Under the pieces are notes generated by a model, which saw nothing but the letters and a program-made list of their open reading frames with translations, was not told the DNA's origin and made no database searches. 64,000 nucleotides of DNA. It comes from Sipunculus nudus (Eukaryota > Annelida > Sipuncula > Golfingiida > Sipunculidae). The DNA lies in NCBI GenBank assembly GCA_026874595.1, contig CM049314.1, positions 31,757,729 to 31,821,728 on the forward strand. Reading direction: 5' to 3'. A program made the position numbers and the translations under genes. Below, piece by piece: positions 13,260-43,089 of this stretch (positions within the stretch are counted from its first letter, which is position 1; each line of letters starts with the position of its first letter).

Positions 13260-13560
13260 TGATGGAATAATAAACACACTACAACTACTACCACTGCTAC
13301 TACTATTATTACTACTAAAACTACTACAACTACAACTTCTGCTACTAATAAATATACTCAACATAGTAATAAATGAATAATAATAAATGAATGATATTAA
13401 TAATGATAAGGAGAAGAAGAAGAAGAAAAACTGATAAATTAATCATAATTTGAAATAAATTCATAATAAATTTATAATAATAAATGCAAAATAATAAATT
13501 AATAATAATAATAATAATAATATATAAATAATAATAATAAGAAATGCGGTGTATTTTTAT
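13260..13560. repeat. Trinucleotide-rich region (CTA/AAT/GAA)
   Basis: Degenerate ACT/CTA runs are followed by AATAAATG-type and (AAT)n runs, with a short GAAGAA patch. Confidence 0.85.
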
Positions 13561-14250
13561 GGTTCTTGTTACTCTTCGCGGCCTTTGCCTTTAATCCTCT
13601 TGGGGATCGGAGTCATCCAGCTCCTAATTCAGACACGACCAGGCTATGTCCTACCACATGTTAAAAACTGCCAGACTGTGAGCCGGGTAAGATTGAAACT
13701 TAACGTTTGTGACGTTTTACCGGACTGACATTCATTTCTGTGATTTGTTCCTTTATTCTGCCGGGGGTTTTGTTGCCATGTTTAGCTGGATGATATATTT
13801 CTTAACACCAAGACATGACAGTAGCACGCATGCGTGAACGCAAACCAAGCTGTCGATTTAAAGTGCTTTTAGTAATTAATCCTTTTACGCTGAAAGTGGC
13901 CTCTCTCAGTAACCAGATTAAGCAAATCAAATCTCGCAAGTTTTCTAGATTGGAATCTATACGGCTATCAAATGATCTATTTCAGTGATCAATTTCACCA
14001 ACACTTTTATCAAATGCGGATCATGAGCGTTAATGTTGCATTTAATCAGCGTGATGGGGAAGCCCGGCCAATCTAATTTATCCCTCGCACTACCACCCAT
14101 TGTTGTACGCACCGCCTCCCACCGTTTGTACCGTCTGTGGTTAATAACCCGCATATCAGCGACCACTGAAAATGAACAATCTGTCTTCAAAACGATGATA
14201 CAACGCAGGGAAACACATTTTTTTCTTGTGACACCATAATCAAATGAAAA
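13561..14250. promoter_or_regulatory. Unique island downstream of Shox
   Basis: A more complex sequence, especially 13960-14240, with GGTTAATAACC (14139-14149, an imperfect HNF1-like palindrome) and TTTAATCAGCG. No coding sign. Candidate regulatory element. Confidence 0.25.
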
Positions 14251-14308
14251 AGCAAGTCCCGTTCTGAAGGAAAATGCTCGTTATATTGAATATTTTGCAT
14301 AATTTCAG

Positions 14309-14311
<3 letters not shown>

Positions 14312-14365
<54 letters not shown>

Positions 14366-15182
14366 AACATTGATGAAACCGTAGGTAAGACGCTCCAGTC
14401 TTAAAACATATTATTCAGTTAATTGTAACAATACTGCTATCCGACCTCCGATAGATCCGATAGATATTATTCTTTTGCTTTTCAATTACAAGTATATTAT
14501 TAAGACTGAACCGAGGTGCAATATCAAAATATTATAACAAACTAAAGAAAAAGAAACAAAAGGCTGATAGAAGAAACTGTATCCAATCACTGTATTTTTT
14601 TTTAAATATTTTCTTTATTTACAAAACAAACCATACAACCATTGTTTATACCATGCTGGACTTGTCTGCAAATAATTGGTGCATAAAACAAGAAAATTAA
14701 GTTCTTGCAAAAAAGAACATCATAATTTTGTATTTATATTGTTTTGAATTAACTTGGTTTCACTGACTTTGCTGCTTTGAGCGTATCCTTAAGTAGTGCT
14801 AAAATATGGATTCAGAGTCCCATTGATATATTTAACGTTATTATAAAACTAAATTAATAAGAATGGGTGTTTTTCCAAAGGAAACTAGGTAAGCCGACCA
14901 TCAACGGCGTCAAGAAAAATATTGAACTTAAACCGGAATCATTTTAAATTAATTTAGAAATAGGGGTATTATTTGACAAACAATATAATACACAACAGGG
15001 CAATCATGATTGATATCACCATTATTCAATAACTATCAAGATTGGCAATGTTGCGTATTTATAAATTGTAAGAGACCTTACTTCCTTTGTTATTTTAACA
15101 TATCAGTTCGACTGTAAGTTATGTGTATTAAAAGATGGATAATAACCTGTTGGAAAACTTTATGGTTGACAACTAAATGCAA
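14312..15182. other. (TA)n block and AT-rich DNA
   Basis: (TA)n at about 14312-14363. The rest of the stretch up to the MITE shows nothing I can support. Confidence 0.6.
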
Positions 15183-15184
15183 TA

Positions 15185-15492
15185 CAGTATAACCCCGTTC
15201 ATTTGCCATCGATCATTTACCAAGCTACCGCCACCTGGTGGCGAAATCCGAATAATATATAATATAATTTTATCCTTACCTGGATCATTTGCAAAATTAA
15301 AAAAAAAACGCCAAAAACCGAATATTCTGCCGCCAGAATATGCCACGTTCAAGCAATGCTACAAAATGCATAATAAGCTGTACATTATATTTTAAGTAAT
15401 TAATCTTACCCAAACTGACACCCCTGGCTATTTGTTACGCTAACATTCATTTCCCATAGTCCTTTCGTCGGCGGGGGAACGAGGTTATACAG
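15185..15492. mobile_element. TA-flanked MITE (pogo/Tigger-like ends) just downstream of Shox
   Basis: The left end is TA|CAGTATAACCCCGTTC. The right end read on the minus strand is TA|CTGTATAACCTCGTTC. The 308-bp length, TA target duplication and lack of any transposase frame fit a non-autonomous Tc1/mariner-pogo type element. It sits about 230-540 bp beyond the Shox stop codon and carries the CTCF-like palindrome at 15228-15241. Confidence 0.6.
15228..15241 (-). promoter_or_regulatory. CTCF-like motif / CACCTGGTG palindrome
   Basis: On the minus strand this reads CCACCAGGTGGCGG, which fits the vertebrate CTCF core consensus CCASYAGRKGGCRS at every position. It is also part of a near-perfect palindrome CGCCACCTGGTGGCG with an E-box core. 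It lies inside the MITE behind Shox. Function is untested. Confidence 0.35.
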
Positions 15493-15725
15493 TATTCATT
15501 TTTATAATACTCAGATTGTTTGCATCAGCACCATAGCAGACCCTGTAGAAGAAACAATGGAATGTCGACCAGCATAATTATACATTACTGTACAACACTT
15601 GCAGAACACACGGTGCACCTGACAAAAGCATTGTCTTTATCTTCTTGCAAGCAACACTTTGTACTGCCGTGGCAGCGTAGATAGCCAATCAGTCAAATGT
15701 CTCAGTACATGTATTTAATTTCAGC

Positions 15726-32290
<16,565 letters not shown>

Positions 32291-33300
32291 GCTTGAAATC
32301 ACACTACCCGACCAATATTCAAGTGTGCCAAGTATGATCGTTTCCTTCCTTAAAAATTAAATTTAATGTCAAAATACAAATCAAAATGCTTTCAGTTATG
32401 TAACGTAAGCCATAGGGAACATCGCCCGGTAATGTATGTTCTTGTTCACTTGTAGATATCCTGCCGTTTTCGTGAATGGGATATTTGAACATATACAAGC
32501 ATCCAGTCTATGCAGATATATTCCAGCAGCAGTGCTTCTTTAAGCAGTTCGTTAAAAAACTAGTAGAAAAATACTTGAAGCATTGAAGCGGTTTAAGCGT
32601 TCTCCTCGAGGGATACGAGACTTATGTCAATAGAAGCCGTGGTGCGCTCATTCAAAGACCATCATGCCATCTCAGTCTCAGGGGAGGGGTTTTCTGGCCG
32701 GCTCAGTCGTTTACGCTATTTAAACGACGGTGGCTAATTATAAGGGATACCGCAGGCAGGCCGCACGCTCCTGAAGTGTGTTAGCGCTCACACATAAACC
32801 CTCATTTGTCCTGCTTGGTCTCAGCTTTTCAACTGGAAATCTAGCTCATGCGGAGACAGGGCTATTGTCACAGAGAAAGCCTAACTAAATTAGCCCCGGT
32901 GGCAAGACCACGCCCCCAAGGCTCCGTCATGCATAAGACCTGATTGACTGACAGGTCGCATCTCTATTTCAATTAGGCGGGACCCACTGCAGAGTTGAGC
33001 TGTAATAGAGTTATAGGTAATTTGGGCGCGCCACGCCTTCTGCCCTTGCGATGTATCAGCCATCCCTTCTTGGGACGTGAATTGTTGCCTAATTCAATTG
33101 GATAACAGTGTAATCGCAGGATTGCTTGGGATGGCATTGTGAGCTTGAACATTCGTATGATTTAGATAGCAGAAAATGGACGAAATGGATTCGATTATTT
33201 TCGCCCTAATTGGACCAAATTGCAACAGTAAATTAAACCTAAGAATGTGAATACACGATTAAGCCCTGGCCGTTTTGAGTGGCGTGTAAAAATAATCATC
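32291..33300 (-). promoter_or_regulatory. Candidate Shox 5' UTR and promoter region
   Basis: The kilobase before the start codon is GC-richer and free of simple repeats compared with its surroundings. A TATA-like TTTAAATAGCG on the minus strand lies near 32715-32725, which would put a start site near 32690 and a 5' UTR of roughly 400 nt. That UTR would carry short upstream ATGs. At 32941-32954 a Pbx-type TGATTGAC directly abuts a Meis/Prep-type TGACAG. Several ATTA cores lie at 32960-33230. Promoter status is inferred from position and composition only. Confidence 0.35.
32941..32954 (+). promoter_or_regulatory. Pbx/Meis-like composite site upstream of Shox
   Basis: TGATTGAC (Pbx-type) is followed with no gap by TGACAG (Meis/Prep-type). 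Both cores match known TALE homeodomain consensus sites. The site is about 650 bp upstream of the Shox ATG. Function is inferred. Confidence 0.4.
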
Positions 33301-33805
33301 TTGTTTTGAAAGGCTTATCAATAATAATAGACAAAAGAATAGGCGAGGCGAGCCTTGCCAGGGGAGACATAGTGTTATGGCCGTCTTGTCGGTCCAAATT
33401 TACATAGGAACTATATGGCTATGCCGTTGATATGATTTTATCATATAAATTGTGAGCCTTTAATTTAGTCTATGTTGCTTTATGAGCGGTTTTCGTGGAA
33501 GGGCATCACAAAACATTCAGGCGGGATGGCGCCCTGTAGGGGTACACATCATTTGATAATACACGTAAAGTGGTACAATATAATTATTGGAACTAATCTA
33601 GAGTGCGGAATAAGAGGGGATTTATGGACTGGTAATAATTTATACAGAGCGCCTGACCGATGTATAACCCGTTACCGTTATGCTGATACCGGCTCTAGTA
33701 TTTTGCAACATTTAAGGAGCTCTCTGAGTGCCATGTGGTCCGGTATAACCACAAATGGCAGACTGTGAGATTGCTTTGTTTCAGCGACTTTTTTTGTCGC
33801 TCTGG
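33301..33805. promoter_or_regulatory. Unique GC-richer island upstream of Shox
   Basis: A repeat-free, higher-complexity stretch about 1.0-1.5 kb upstream of the Shox ATG, with TTTAATTTA and TTATGAG-type motifs and a small hairpin AGCGAC-T7-GTCGCT at 33783-33801. Its open frame (33472-33768, plus) matches no family I know. It is a candidate conserved noncoding element. Confidence 0.25.
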
Positions 33806-34190
33806 AATATGACTTTATTTTTCATATTTTTCCTGAGTCCAGCGCGACACTCTTGTATTCTAAACGCAATTTCCACTGAAATTACATAATTTTCTAGGCA
33901 TCGTTTCTTTAACCGTGGTTATTGATATATTCAACGTACCATGCAGCGTTCTTGATTTACATAATTTTTTCCATACATTCATGCATCTATACCTTTATCA
34001 GATACTTTATGTGAGCATATGATACACATAAAATCTGCAATTTAAGCCTCATCTAAACTTAATGATATCACTTCATTTTCCTTTCAGGTGAGATTGCAAT
34101 ATTTACGTGTTCTTGAATTTACATGTATTTTTCAATTTCTAATATTTATCAACACACAAATTATGCAGGTTAGGAGTTGGATGTATTACA
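33806..34190. other. AT-rich noncoding sequence
   Basis: Nothing supportable seen. Confidence 0.5.
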
Positions 34191-35709
<1,519 letters not shown>

Positions 35710-38700
35710 GAGAACGACTGTGATTAAGGTGGCAGGTGACTATGAAAAAGGCAAGGGGGACTTTATCAATGCTGAAGATGACTGTGAATAAGGCAAGGAT
35801 GACTGTGATCAAGGTTTGAAATAACTATGATAGAGGCAAGGGGGACCGTTATCAATGCTGGAGATGACTGTGAATATGGCAAGGATAACTGTGATCAAGG
35901 TCTGCGATGACTATGAAAGAGGCAAGGGGGGCCGTTATCAATGCTGGAGGTGACTGTGGATAAGGCAAGGATGACTGTGATCAAGGTCGGAGATGACTAT
36001 AAAAGAGGCAAGGGGGACCGTTATCAATGCTGGAGATGACTGTAAATAAGGCAGGGATGACTGTGATCAAGGTCGGAGATGACTATGAAAGAGGCAAGGG
36101 GGACCGTTATCAATGCTGGAGATGACTGTTAATAAGGCAAGGGTGACTGTGATCAAGGTCGGAGATGACTATGAAAGAGGCTAAGGGGGACCGTTACCAA
36201 TACTGGAGATGACTGTGAATAAGGCAAGGGTGACTGTGATCAAGGTCGGAGATTACTATGAAAGGGCAAGGGGGACCGTTATCAATGCTGAAGATGACTG
36301 TGAATAAGGCAAGGATGACTGTGATCAAGGTCGGAGATGACTATGAGAGAGGCAAGGGGGACCGTTATCAATGCTGGAGATGACTGCGAATAAGGCAAGG
36401 ATGACTGTGATCAAGGTCGGAGATGACTATGAAAGAGGCAAGGGGGACCGTTATCAATGCTGGAGATGACTGTGGATAAGGCAAGGATGACTGTGATCAA
36501 AGTCGGAGATGACTATGAAAGAGGCAAGGGGGACCGTTATCAATGCTGGAGATGACTGTGAATTAGGCAAGGATGACTGTGATCAAGGTTGGAGATGACT
36601 ATGAAAGAGGAAAGGGGGACCGTTATCAATGCTGGAGATGACTGTGAATAAGGCAAGGATGGCTGTGATCAAGGTCGGAGATGACTATGAAAGAGGCAAG
36701 GGGGACCGTTATCAATGCTGGAGATGACTGTGAATAAGGCAATGGATGACTGTGATCAAGGTCGGAGATGACTATGAAAGAGGCAAGGGGGACCGTTATC
36801 AATACTGGAGATGACTGTTAATAAGGCAAGGGTGACTGTGATCAAGGTCGGAGATGACTATGAAAGAGGCAAGGGGGACCGTTATCAATGCTGGAGATGA
36901 CTGTGGATAAGGCAAGGATGACTGTGATCAAGGTCTGAGATGACTATGAAAGAGGCAAGGGGGACCGTTATCAATGCTGGAGATGACTGTGAATAAGGCA
37001 AGGATTACTGTGATCAAGGTCGGAGATGACTATGAAAGGGCAAGGGGGACCGTTATCAATGCCTGAGATGACTGTTAATAAGGCAAGGGTGACTGTGATC
37101 AAGGTCGGAGATGACTATGAAAGGGCAAGGGGGACCGTTATCAATGCTGGAGATGACTGTGAATAAGGCAAGGATTACTGTGATCAAGGTCGGAGATGAC
37201 TATGAAAGGGCAAGGGGGACCGTTATCAATGCCTGAGATGACTGTTAATAAGGCAAGGGTGACTGTGATCAAGGTCGGAGATGACTATGAAAAAGGCAAG
37301 GGGGACCGTTATCAATGCTGGAGATGACTGTGGATAAGGCAAGGATGACTGTGATCAACGTCTGTGATGACTATGAAAGAGGCAAGGGGGACCGTTATCA
37401 ATGCTGGAGATGACTGTGAATAAGGCAATGGATGACTGTGATCAAGGTCGGAGATGACTATGAAAGAGGCAAGGGGGACCGTTATCAATACTGGAGATGA
37501 CTGTTAATAAGGCAAGGGTGACTGTGATCAAGGTCGGAGATGACTATGAAAGAGGCAAGGGGGACCGTTATCAATGCTGGAGATGACTGTGGATAAGGCA
37601 AGGATGACTGTGATCAAGGTCTGAGATGACTATGAAAGAGGCAAGGGGGACCGTTATCAATGCTGGAGATGACTGTGAATAAGGCAAGGATTACTGTGAT
37701 CAAGGTCGGAGATGACTATGAAAGGGCAAGGGGGACCGTTATCAATGCCTGAGATGACTGTTAATAAGGCAAGGGTGACTGTGATCAAGGTCGGAGATGA
37801 CTATGAAAAAGGCAAGGGGGACCGTTATCAATGCTGGAGATGACTGTGGATAAGGCAAGGATGACTGTGATCAACGTCTGTGATGACTATGAAAGAGGCA
37901 AGGGGGCCGTTATCAATGCTGGAGATGACTGTGAATAAGGCAATGGATGACTGTAATCAAGGTCGAAGATGACTATGAAAGAGGCAAGGGGGACCGTTAT
38001 CAATGCTGGAGATGACTGTTAATAAGGCAGGGATGACTGTGATCAAGGTCGGAGATGACTATGAAAGAGGCAAAGGGGACCGTTATCAATGCTGGAGATG
38101 ACTGTTAATAAGGCAGGGATGACTGTGATCAAGGTCGGAGATGACTATGAAAGAGGCAAGTTGGACCGTTATCAATGCTGCAGATGACTGTGGATAAGGC
38201 AAGGATGACTGTGATCAAGGTCGGAGATGACTATGAAAGAGGCAAGGGGGACCGTTATCAATGCTGGAGATGACTGTGGATAGGGCAAGGATGACTGTGA
38301 TCAAGGTCTGAGATGACTATGAAAGAGGCAAGGGGGACCGTTATCAATGCTGGAGATGACTGTGGATAGGGCAAGGATGACTGTGATCAAGGTTGGAGAT
38401 GACTATGAAAGAGGCAAGGGGGACCCTTATCAATGCTGGAGATGATTGTTAATAAGGCAGGGATGACTGTGATCAAGGTCGGAGATGACTATGAAAGAGG
38501 CAAAGGGGACCGTTATCAATGCTGGAGATGACTGTTAATAAGGCAGGGATGACTGTGATCAAGGTCGGAGATGACTATGAAAGAGGCAAGGGGGACCCTT
38601 ATCAATGCTGGAGATGACTGTGGATAAGGCAAGGATGACTGTGATCAAGGTCGGAGATGACTATGAAAGAGGCAAGTTGGACCGTTATCAATGCTGGAGA

Positions 38701-39690
38701 TGACTGTGGATAAGGCAAGGATGACTGCGATCAAGGTCGGAGATGACTATGAAAGAGGCAAGGGGGACCCTTATCAATGCTGGAGATGACTGTGGATAAG
38801 GCAAGGATGACTGTGATCAAGGTCTGAGATGACTATGAAAGAGGCAAGTTGGACCGTTATCAATGCTGGAGATGACTGTGGATAGGGCAAGGATGACTGT
38901 GATCAAGGTTGGAGATGACTATGAAAGAGGCAAGGGGGACCCTTATCAATGCTGGAGATGATTGTTAATAAGGCAGGGATGACTGTGATCAAGGTCGGAG
39001 ATGACTATGAAAGAGGCAAAGGGGACCGTTATCAATGCTGGAGATGACTGTTAATAAGGCAGGGATGACTGTGATCAAGGTCGGAGATGACTATGAAAGA
39101 GGCAAGGGGGACCCTTATCAATGCTGGAGATGACTGTGGATAAGGCAAGGATGACTGTGATCAAGGTCGGAGATGACTATGAAAGAGGCAAGTTGGACCG
39201 TTATCAATGCTGGAGATGACTGTGGATAAGGCAAGGATGACTGCGATCAAGGTCGGAGATGACTATGAAAGAGGCAAGTTGGACCGTTATCAATGCTGGA
39301 GATGACTGTGGATAAGGCAAGGATGACTGTGATCAAGGTCGGAGATGACTATGAAAGAGGCAAGGGGGGCCGTTATCAATACTGGAGATGACTGTTAATA
39401 AGGCAGGGATGACTGTGATCAAGGTCGGAGATGACTATGAAAGAGGCAAGTTGGACCGTTATCAATGCTGGAGATGACTGTGGATAAGGCAAGGATGACT
39501 GCGATCAAGGTCGGAGATGACTATGAAAGAGGCAAGTTGGACCGTTATCAATGCTGGAGATGACTGTGGATAAGGCAAGGATGACTGTGATCAAGGTCGG
39601 AGATGACTATGAAAGAGGCAAGGGGGGCCGTTATCAATACTGGAGATGACTGTGGATAGGGCAAGGATGACTGTGATCAAGGTCGGATAT
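35710..39690. repeat. 86-bp satellite array (~46 units) with higher-order structure
   Basis: The monomer of about 86 bp is built from three GATGACT-led sub-blocks: GATGACTGTGAATAAGGCAA, GATGACTGTGATCAAGGTCG and GATGACTATGAAAGAGGCAA followed by GGGGGACCGTTATCAATGCT. Marker variants recur at multiples of the monomer: the AATGGATGACTG variant appears at 36741, 37427 and 37942 (spacings 686 and 515, or 8 and 6 monomers). Runs of AAGTTGGACC variants dominate 38.6-39.6 kb. This shows block-wise amplification. Confidence 0.95.
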
Positions 39691-40182
39691 TGTTGTGAAT
39701 CAGGTAAGGATGCCCGTTATCAAGGTAGAGGCATAAGGCAAAGATAACCATGAACAAGGTGGACGAAGACGGTGAGAGGCAATGAAGATTGTGTTCAGAT
39801 GATGACTGTGATCAGAGCAAAACACAGCAAACAAAGTCGAAGACGATTGTGACCAAGGTCAGATTTATGAAAAAAAATAAGGGAAGAACGAACATGATAA
39901 GGAATATTCTGAAAATAAAGACTAGGAAAAAACATTGACATGACAAGTTTGACAGTGATCAAGATCGGAGTTGACTGTGAACAAGGTTTGGTTCGATTGA
40001 TAACAAGGTAAGGAACAACTGTGAGAGCAAGATCGCATTTGCATTTGAAGAAGGTGTGAGAGGTCCGTAAAAACGTTTGGAGAAAAAAGGTCTGGCAGTA
40101 TGAGTGTAAAACAAGCAAGCTGGACTGTTGTTAAGACAAGGATGAATGTGAACAAGTTTGGTATTAGTAATGTGAACATGGC
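39691..40182. repeat. Degenerate satellite, transition between the two monomer families
   Basis: It retains scattered GACTGTGA(T/A)CAAGGT motifs with irregular spacing between the 86-bp array and the 67-bp array. It appears to be an old, decayed part of the same satellite. Confidence 0.65.
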
Positions 40183-40610
40183 TTCTGTGGCTCAGGGGTA
40201 GAGCGCAGAAATTAAAGCCGGGAGATCGTGGGTTCGAATCTCAGCCGAGGCGATGAGTTTTTTTTTACGGTCGGCCCCCACCCAGAGAGAGCGCTCTGCT
40301 GGCTTAATGGGAAGGCTGTGCCCCACAGCCATGTATCACTCACATACGAGTGCGTCTTTGGGAATCCTCGGTGTTAAGACCCAGCAATGGGGATTTTTAC
40401 ACACCCAGGACCCGCAGGTGCGGTAGACACCGGGCCTGGGTAACGCCAGGATACAAAAATAAAAATGATAGTAAGTAAGTGCTACCGCCCTGTCAGATAG
40501 TCCGAAACCGAAACTCTGCAGAAGTACATATACTTAGGTTAAGAAATTAGATAAGTCAGCATTAAAAAAATGGAGGCGGTTACCTCCACCAAAAAATTCT
40601 ATAAAAAAAG
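40183..40610 (+). mobile_element. tRNA-derived SINE inserted in satellite DNA
   Basis: The head has a pol III A box TGGCTCAGGGG (40188-40198) and B box GGTTCGAATCT (40231-40241). The body of about 330 bp follows. The tail ends in a GGAGG-CGGTTA-CCTCC hairpin and an A-rich stretch. The flanks AACATGGC (40175-40182) and AAGATGGC (40611-40618) form an 8-bp target duplication with one mismatch, inside the satellite motif AACATGGCAAGAAGG. The internal promoter may be intact. Confidence 0.8.
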
Positions 40611-41404
40611 AAGATGGCAAGAAGGACTGTAAACATGACAGGATGAGTGTGAACAAGGTGTGGTATTAGGAATGTGAACATGGCATTGACTGTAAACATG
40701 ACAGGGATGACTGTGAACAAAGTCTGTTATTAGGAAGGTGAACGTGACAAGAAGGACTATAAACATAACAGGATGACTGTGAACAGGATTTCGCATGAAA
40801 AATATGAACGTGGCAAGAAGGACTGTAAACATGACAATATGACCGTGAACAAGGTTTGGCATTAGGAATGAAAACATGGCAAGGAGGACTGTGAACATGA
40901 CAGGCTGACTGTAAACAAGGTCTGACATTAGGAATGTGAACATGGCAAGGAGGACTGTGAACATGGCAGGCTGACTGTAAACAAGGTCTGACATTAGGAA
41001 TGTGAACATGGCAAGGAGGACTGTAAAGAAGGCAGGCTGACTGTAAACAAGGTCTGACATTAGGAATGTGGACATGGCTAGAAGGACTGTAAACATGACA
41101 AGGATGACCGTCTACAAGGTCTGGCATTATGAATGTGAAGTCGGCAAGAGGGACTGTAAACATGACAAGGATGATTGGGAACAAGGTCCTGTATTAGGAA
41201 AAATGAACGTGGCAAGAGGGACTGTAAACATTATGCCAGAAGGGATGACTGTGAACAAGGTCTGCCATTAGGAACGTGAACGTGGCAAGAAGGACTGTGC
41301 ACATGACAGAGATGACTGTAAACAAGGTCTGGCATAAGAAATGTGAACGTGGCAAGAAGGACTGTAAACATGACAGGATGACTGTGAACAAGGTCTGGCA
41401 TTTA
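40611..41404. repeat. 67-bp satellite array, left part
   Basis: The monomer of about 67 bp reads AATGTGAACGTGGCAAGAAG, GACTGTAAACATGACAGGGA, TGACTGTGAACAAGGTCTGG, CATTAGG. It shares GATGACTGTGA(A/T)CAAGGT with the 86-bp satellite. The array is interrupted at 41405 by a 3.8-kb element and resumes at 45250. Local 66-bp spacing keeps minus-strand frames open (40599-41096), giving 22-residue repeats. Confidence 0.93.
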
Positions 41405-42448
41405 AGTGTGGGGGCATATGTCACCGAGTAATTTTTCCCTGTAAAAAGTGGAAACCCTACATTTTTGTGATCCTAAGACCTTAACCTTTACAAAAAAAAA
41501 TGGTGCCAATTTTTCTGTTGTGGTTTTGTCATTTTTTTCGGGTCAAATTTGATTATAGAGCAAAAAATGAGGGCCAATATATATAAATATTTACTACAGA
41601 GGGAAATTTACTACAGAGGGAAATTAAGCAACAAAACACCACAAAATGGTTAGTAAGATATATTACATCACAATAACTTAGACTAGACACACAAAGACTG
41701 CGTTAAGACGTATATTCCAATATTAGAGAGCACTCGTAGAGCGCATACCTCCGCAAACACATGGATCCGCATCAAGATCCATCAGACTAACCATGGAAAA
41801 TTAATCAGCTGTTGTTTGTCCACCGGTATATTGTTCTACAAAATGTCATTGATAAATTCATTAAATAAAATTCATATAAAGACAAAAAGGTATCCTGGGG
41901 TAGTTCGTGCAATGTACATACGGCGGACCACTTGCCGATTTCAGGCAACCTGTATCGTATATAGTATGGCTCCGCTTTCCCTGGTTTTAACCAGTGACTA
42001 AATATTTGCTTCATTTATACATAACATATGAAAATGGCCCTGTTGTTCTTCCATTTAATATGATTTTGCCATTGTGTCATCCTATTGTTCGATTATTACA
42101 TCACCAACATCACTATCCGCACGCTGATAGTGAAGGTATAGAAACCCGTCTCTTACGGTTAGTTTATCCAAAGTATATCTAAAGATCTATAGATAAAAGA
42201 GTATTTTTATGTTTTGGTCATGATCCAAGAAATAAGTTATAAAGGTTTTAGGCGGATGACTAATTTTTTTACATATTTTGTGAGGAATAAACAACAGACA
42301 AAAAGGACAAATTTGACTGGATTTAGTGCCAAATCCTCACTAACCCAACCCAAAGTTTTAGGAAATGCTACCTAGTCCACCATTCACAGTGAAATGAAGT
42401 ACATATTAAGAAACAAAATAATATTATTATTTATAATAATAATAATAA

Positions 42449-42489
<41 letters not shown>

Positions 42490-42687
42490 TTGATCATACA
42501 ACCTAAGCTTTGTGCGGGAAATAACATTTGTTTGGGAGCTTTTATATCTTCTGTGGAGTAGCTATTTTCATCAGTTATTTCACTGCTCATTGATAATCCT
42601 TTGTATGCTGTGCTCATCAGGTAGTTTACAGCAGACAAATATTTACAGACATTTACAGTAGAATGGGAGATGTAAAGGACAGATAAT

Positions 42688-42767
42688 TAACACTGAATGA
42701 AATGCATGTTTTACTGAAGAATTAACATAGAATGAAATGCATGTTTTACTGAAGAATTCATAAGGGA
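42688..42767. repeat. ~40-bp tandem duplication
   Basis: A GAATGAAATGCATGTTTTAC unit followed by TGAAGAATT is present twice in succession with minor differences, inside the 3.8-kb element. Confidence 0.85.
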
Positions 42768-43089
42768 GAGTGTTTTGAAAAACAAAACATAGGGACCTTA
42801 GAAGTTTTAGCAAAATCCTGTTGAAGGAAACAAACTTGGAATCAAATATCAAATAATAAAAAAGTGTCATAATGTTATCGTACGCGTTTACAGATGTTCT
42901 TCTATCCCATCTTCCATCTTTATACCCCCCCCCCTCCCCCGAAGGTCTATTTTTAAAACGATTTTGTTTGGTGGGTCAATTTTTTTATTCATTTATGGGA
43001 ATATGAAACCGAGGCATTCAGGTTTTACCAGTACAATAACAAAAAAAAAAAACGGACAAATCTTAACAGAAACTATGGTAAAACCAATG

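Noticed and set aside
15713-15718. ATTAAA on the minus strand as the Shox poly(A) signal
   Set aside because: It lies about 8 nt after the stop codon, too close to be a likely 3' end, and no downstream GT-rich element is obvious.
32291-32302. GTG four codons upstream of the Shox ATG as start
   Set aside because: Eukaryotic initiation at GTG is unlikely, and the family N-terminus begins with the ATG at 32290, which has a good context.
35710-39690. CRISPR-like array
   Set aside because: The units are directly abutting satellite monomers with no unique spacers, and the window is animal DNA.
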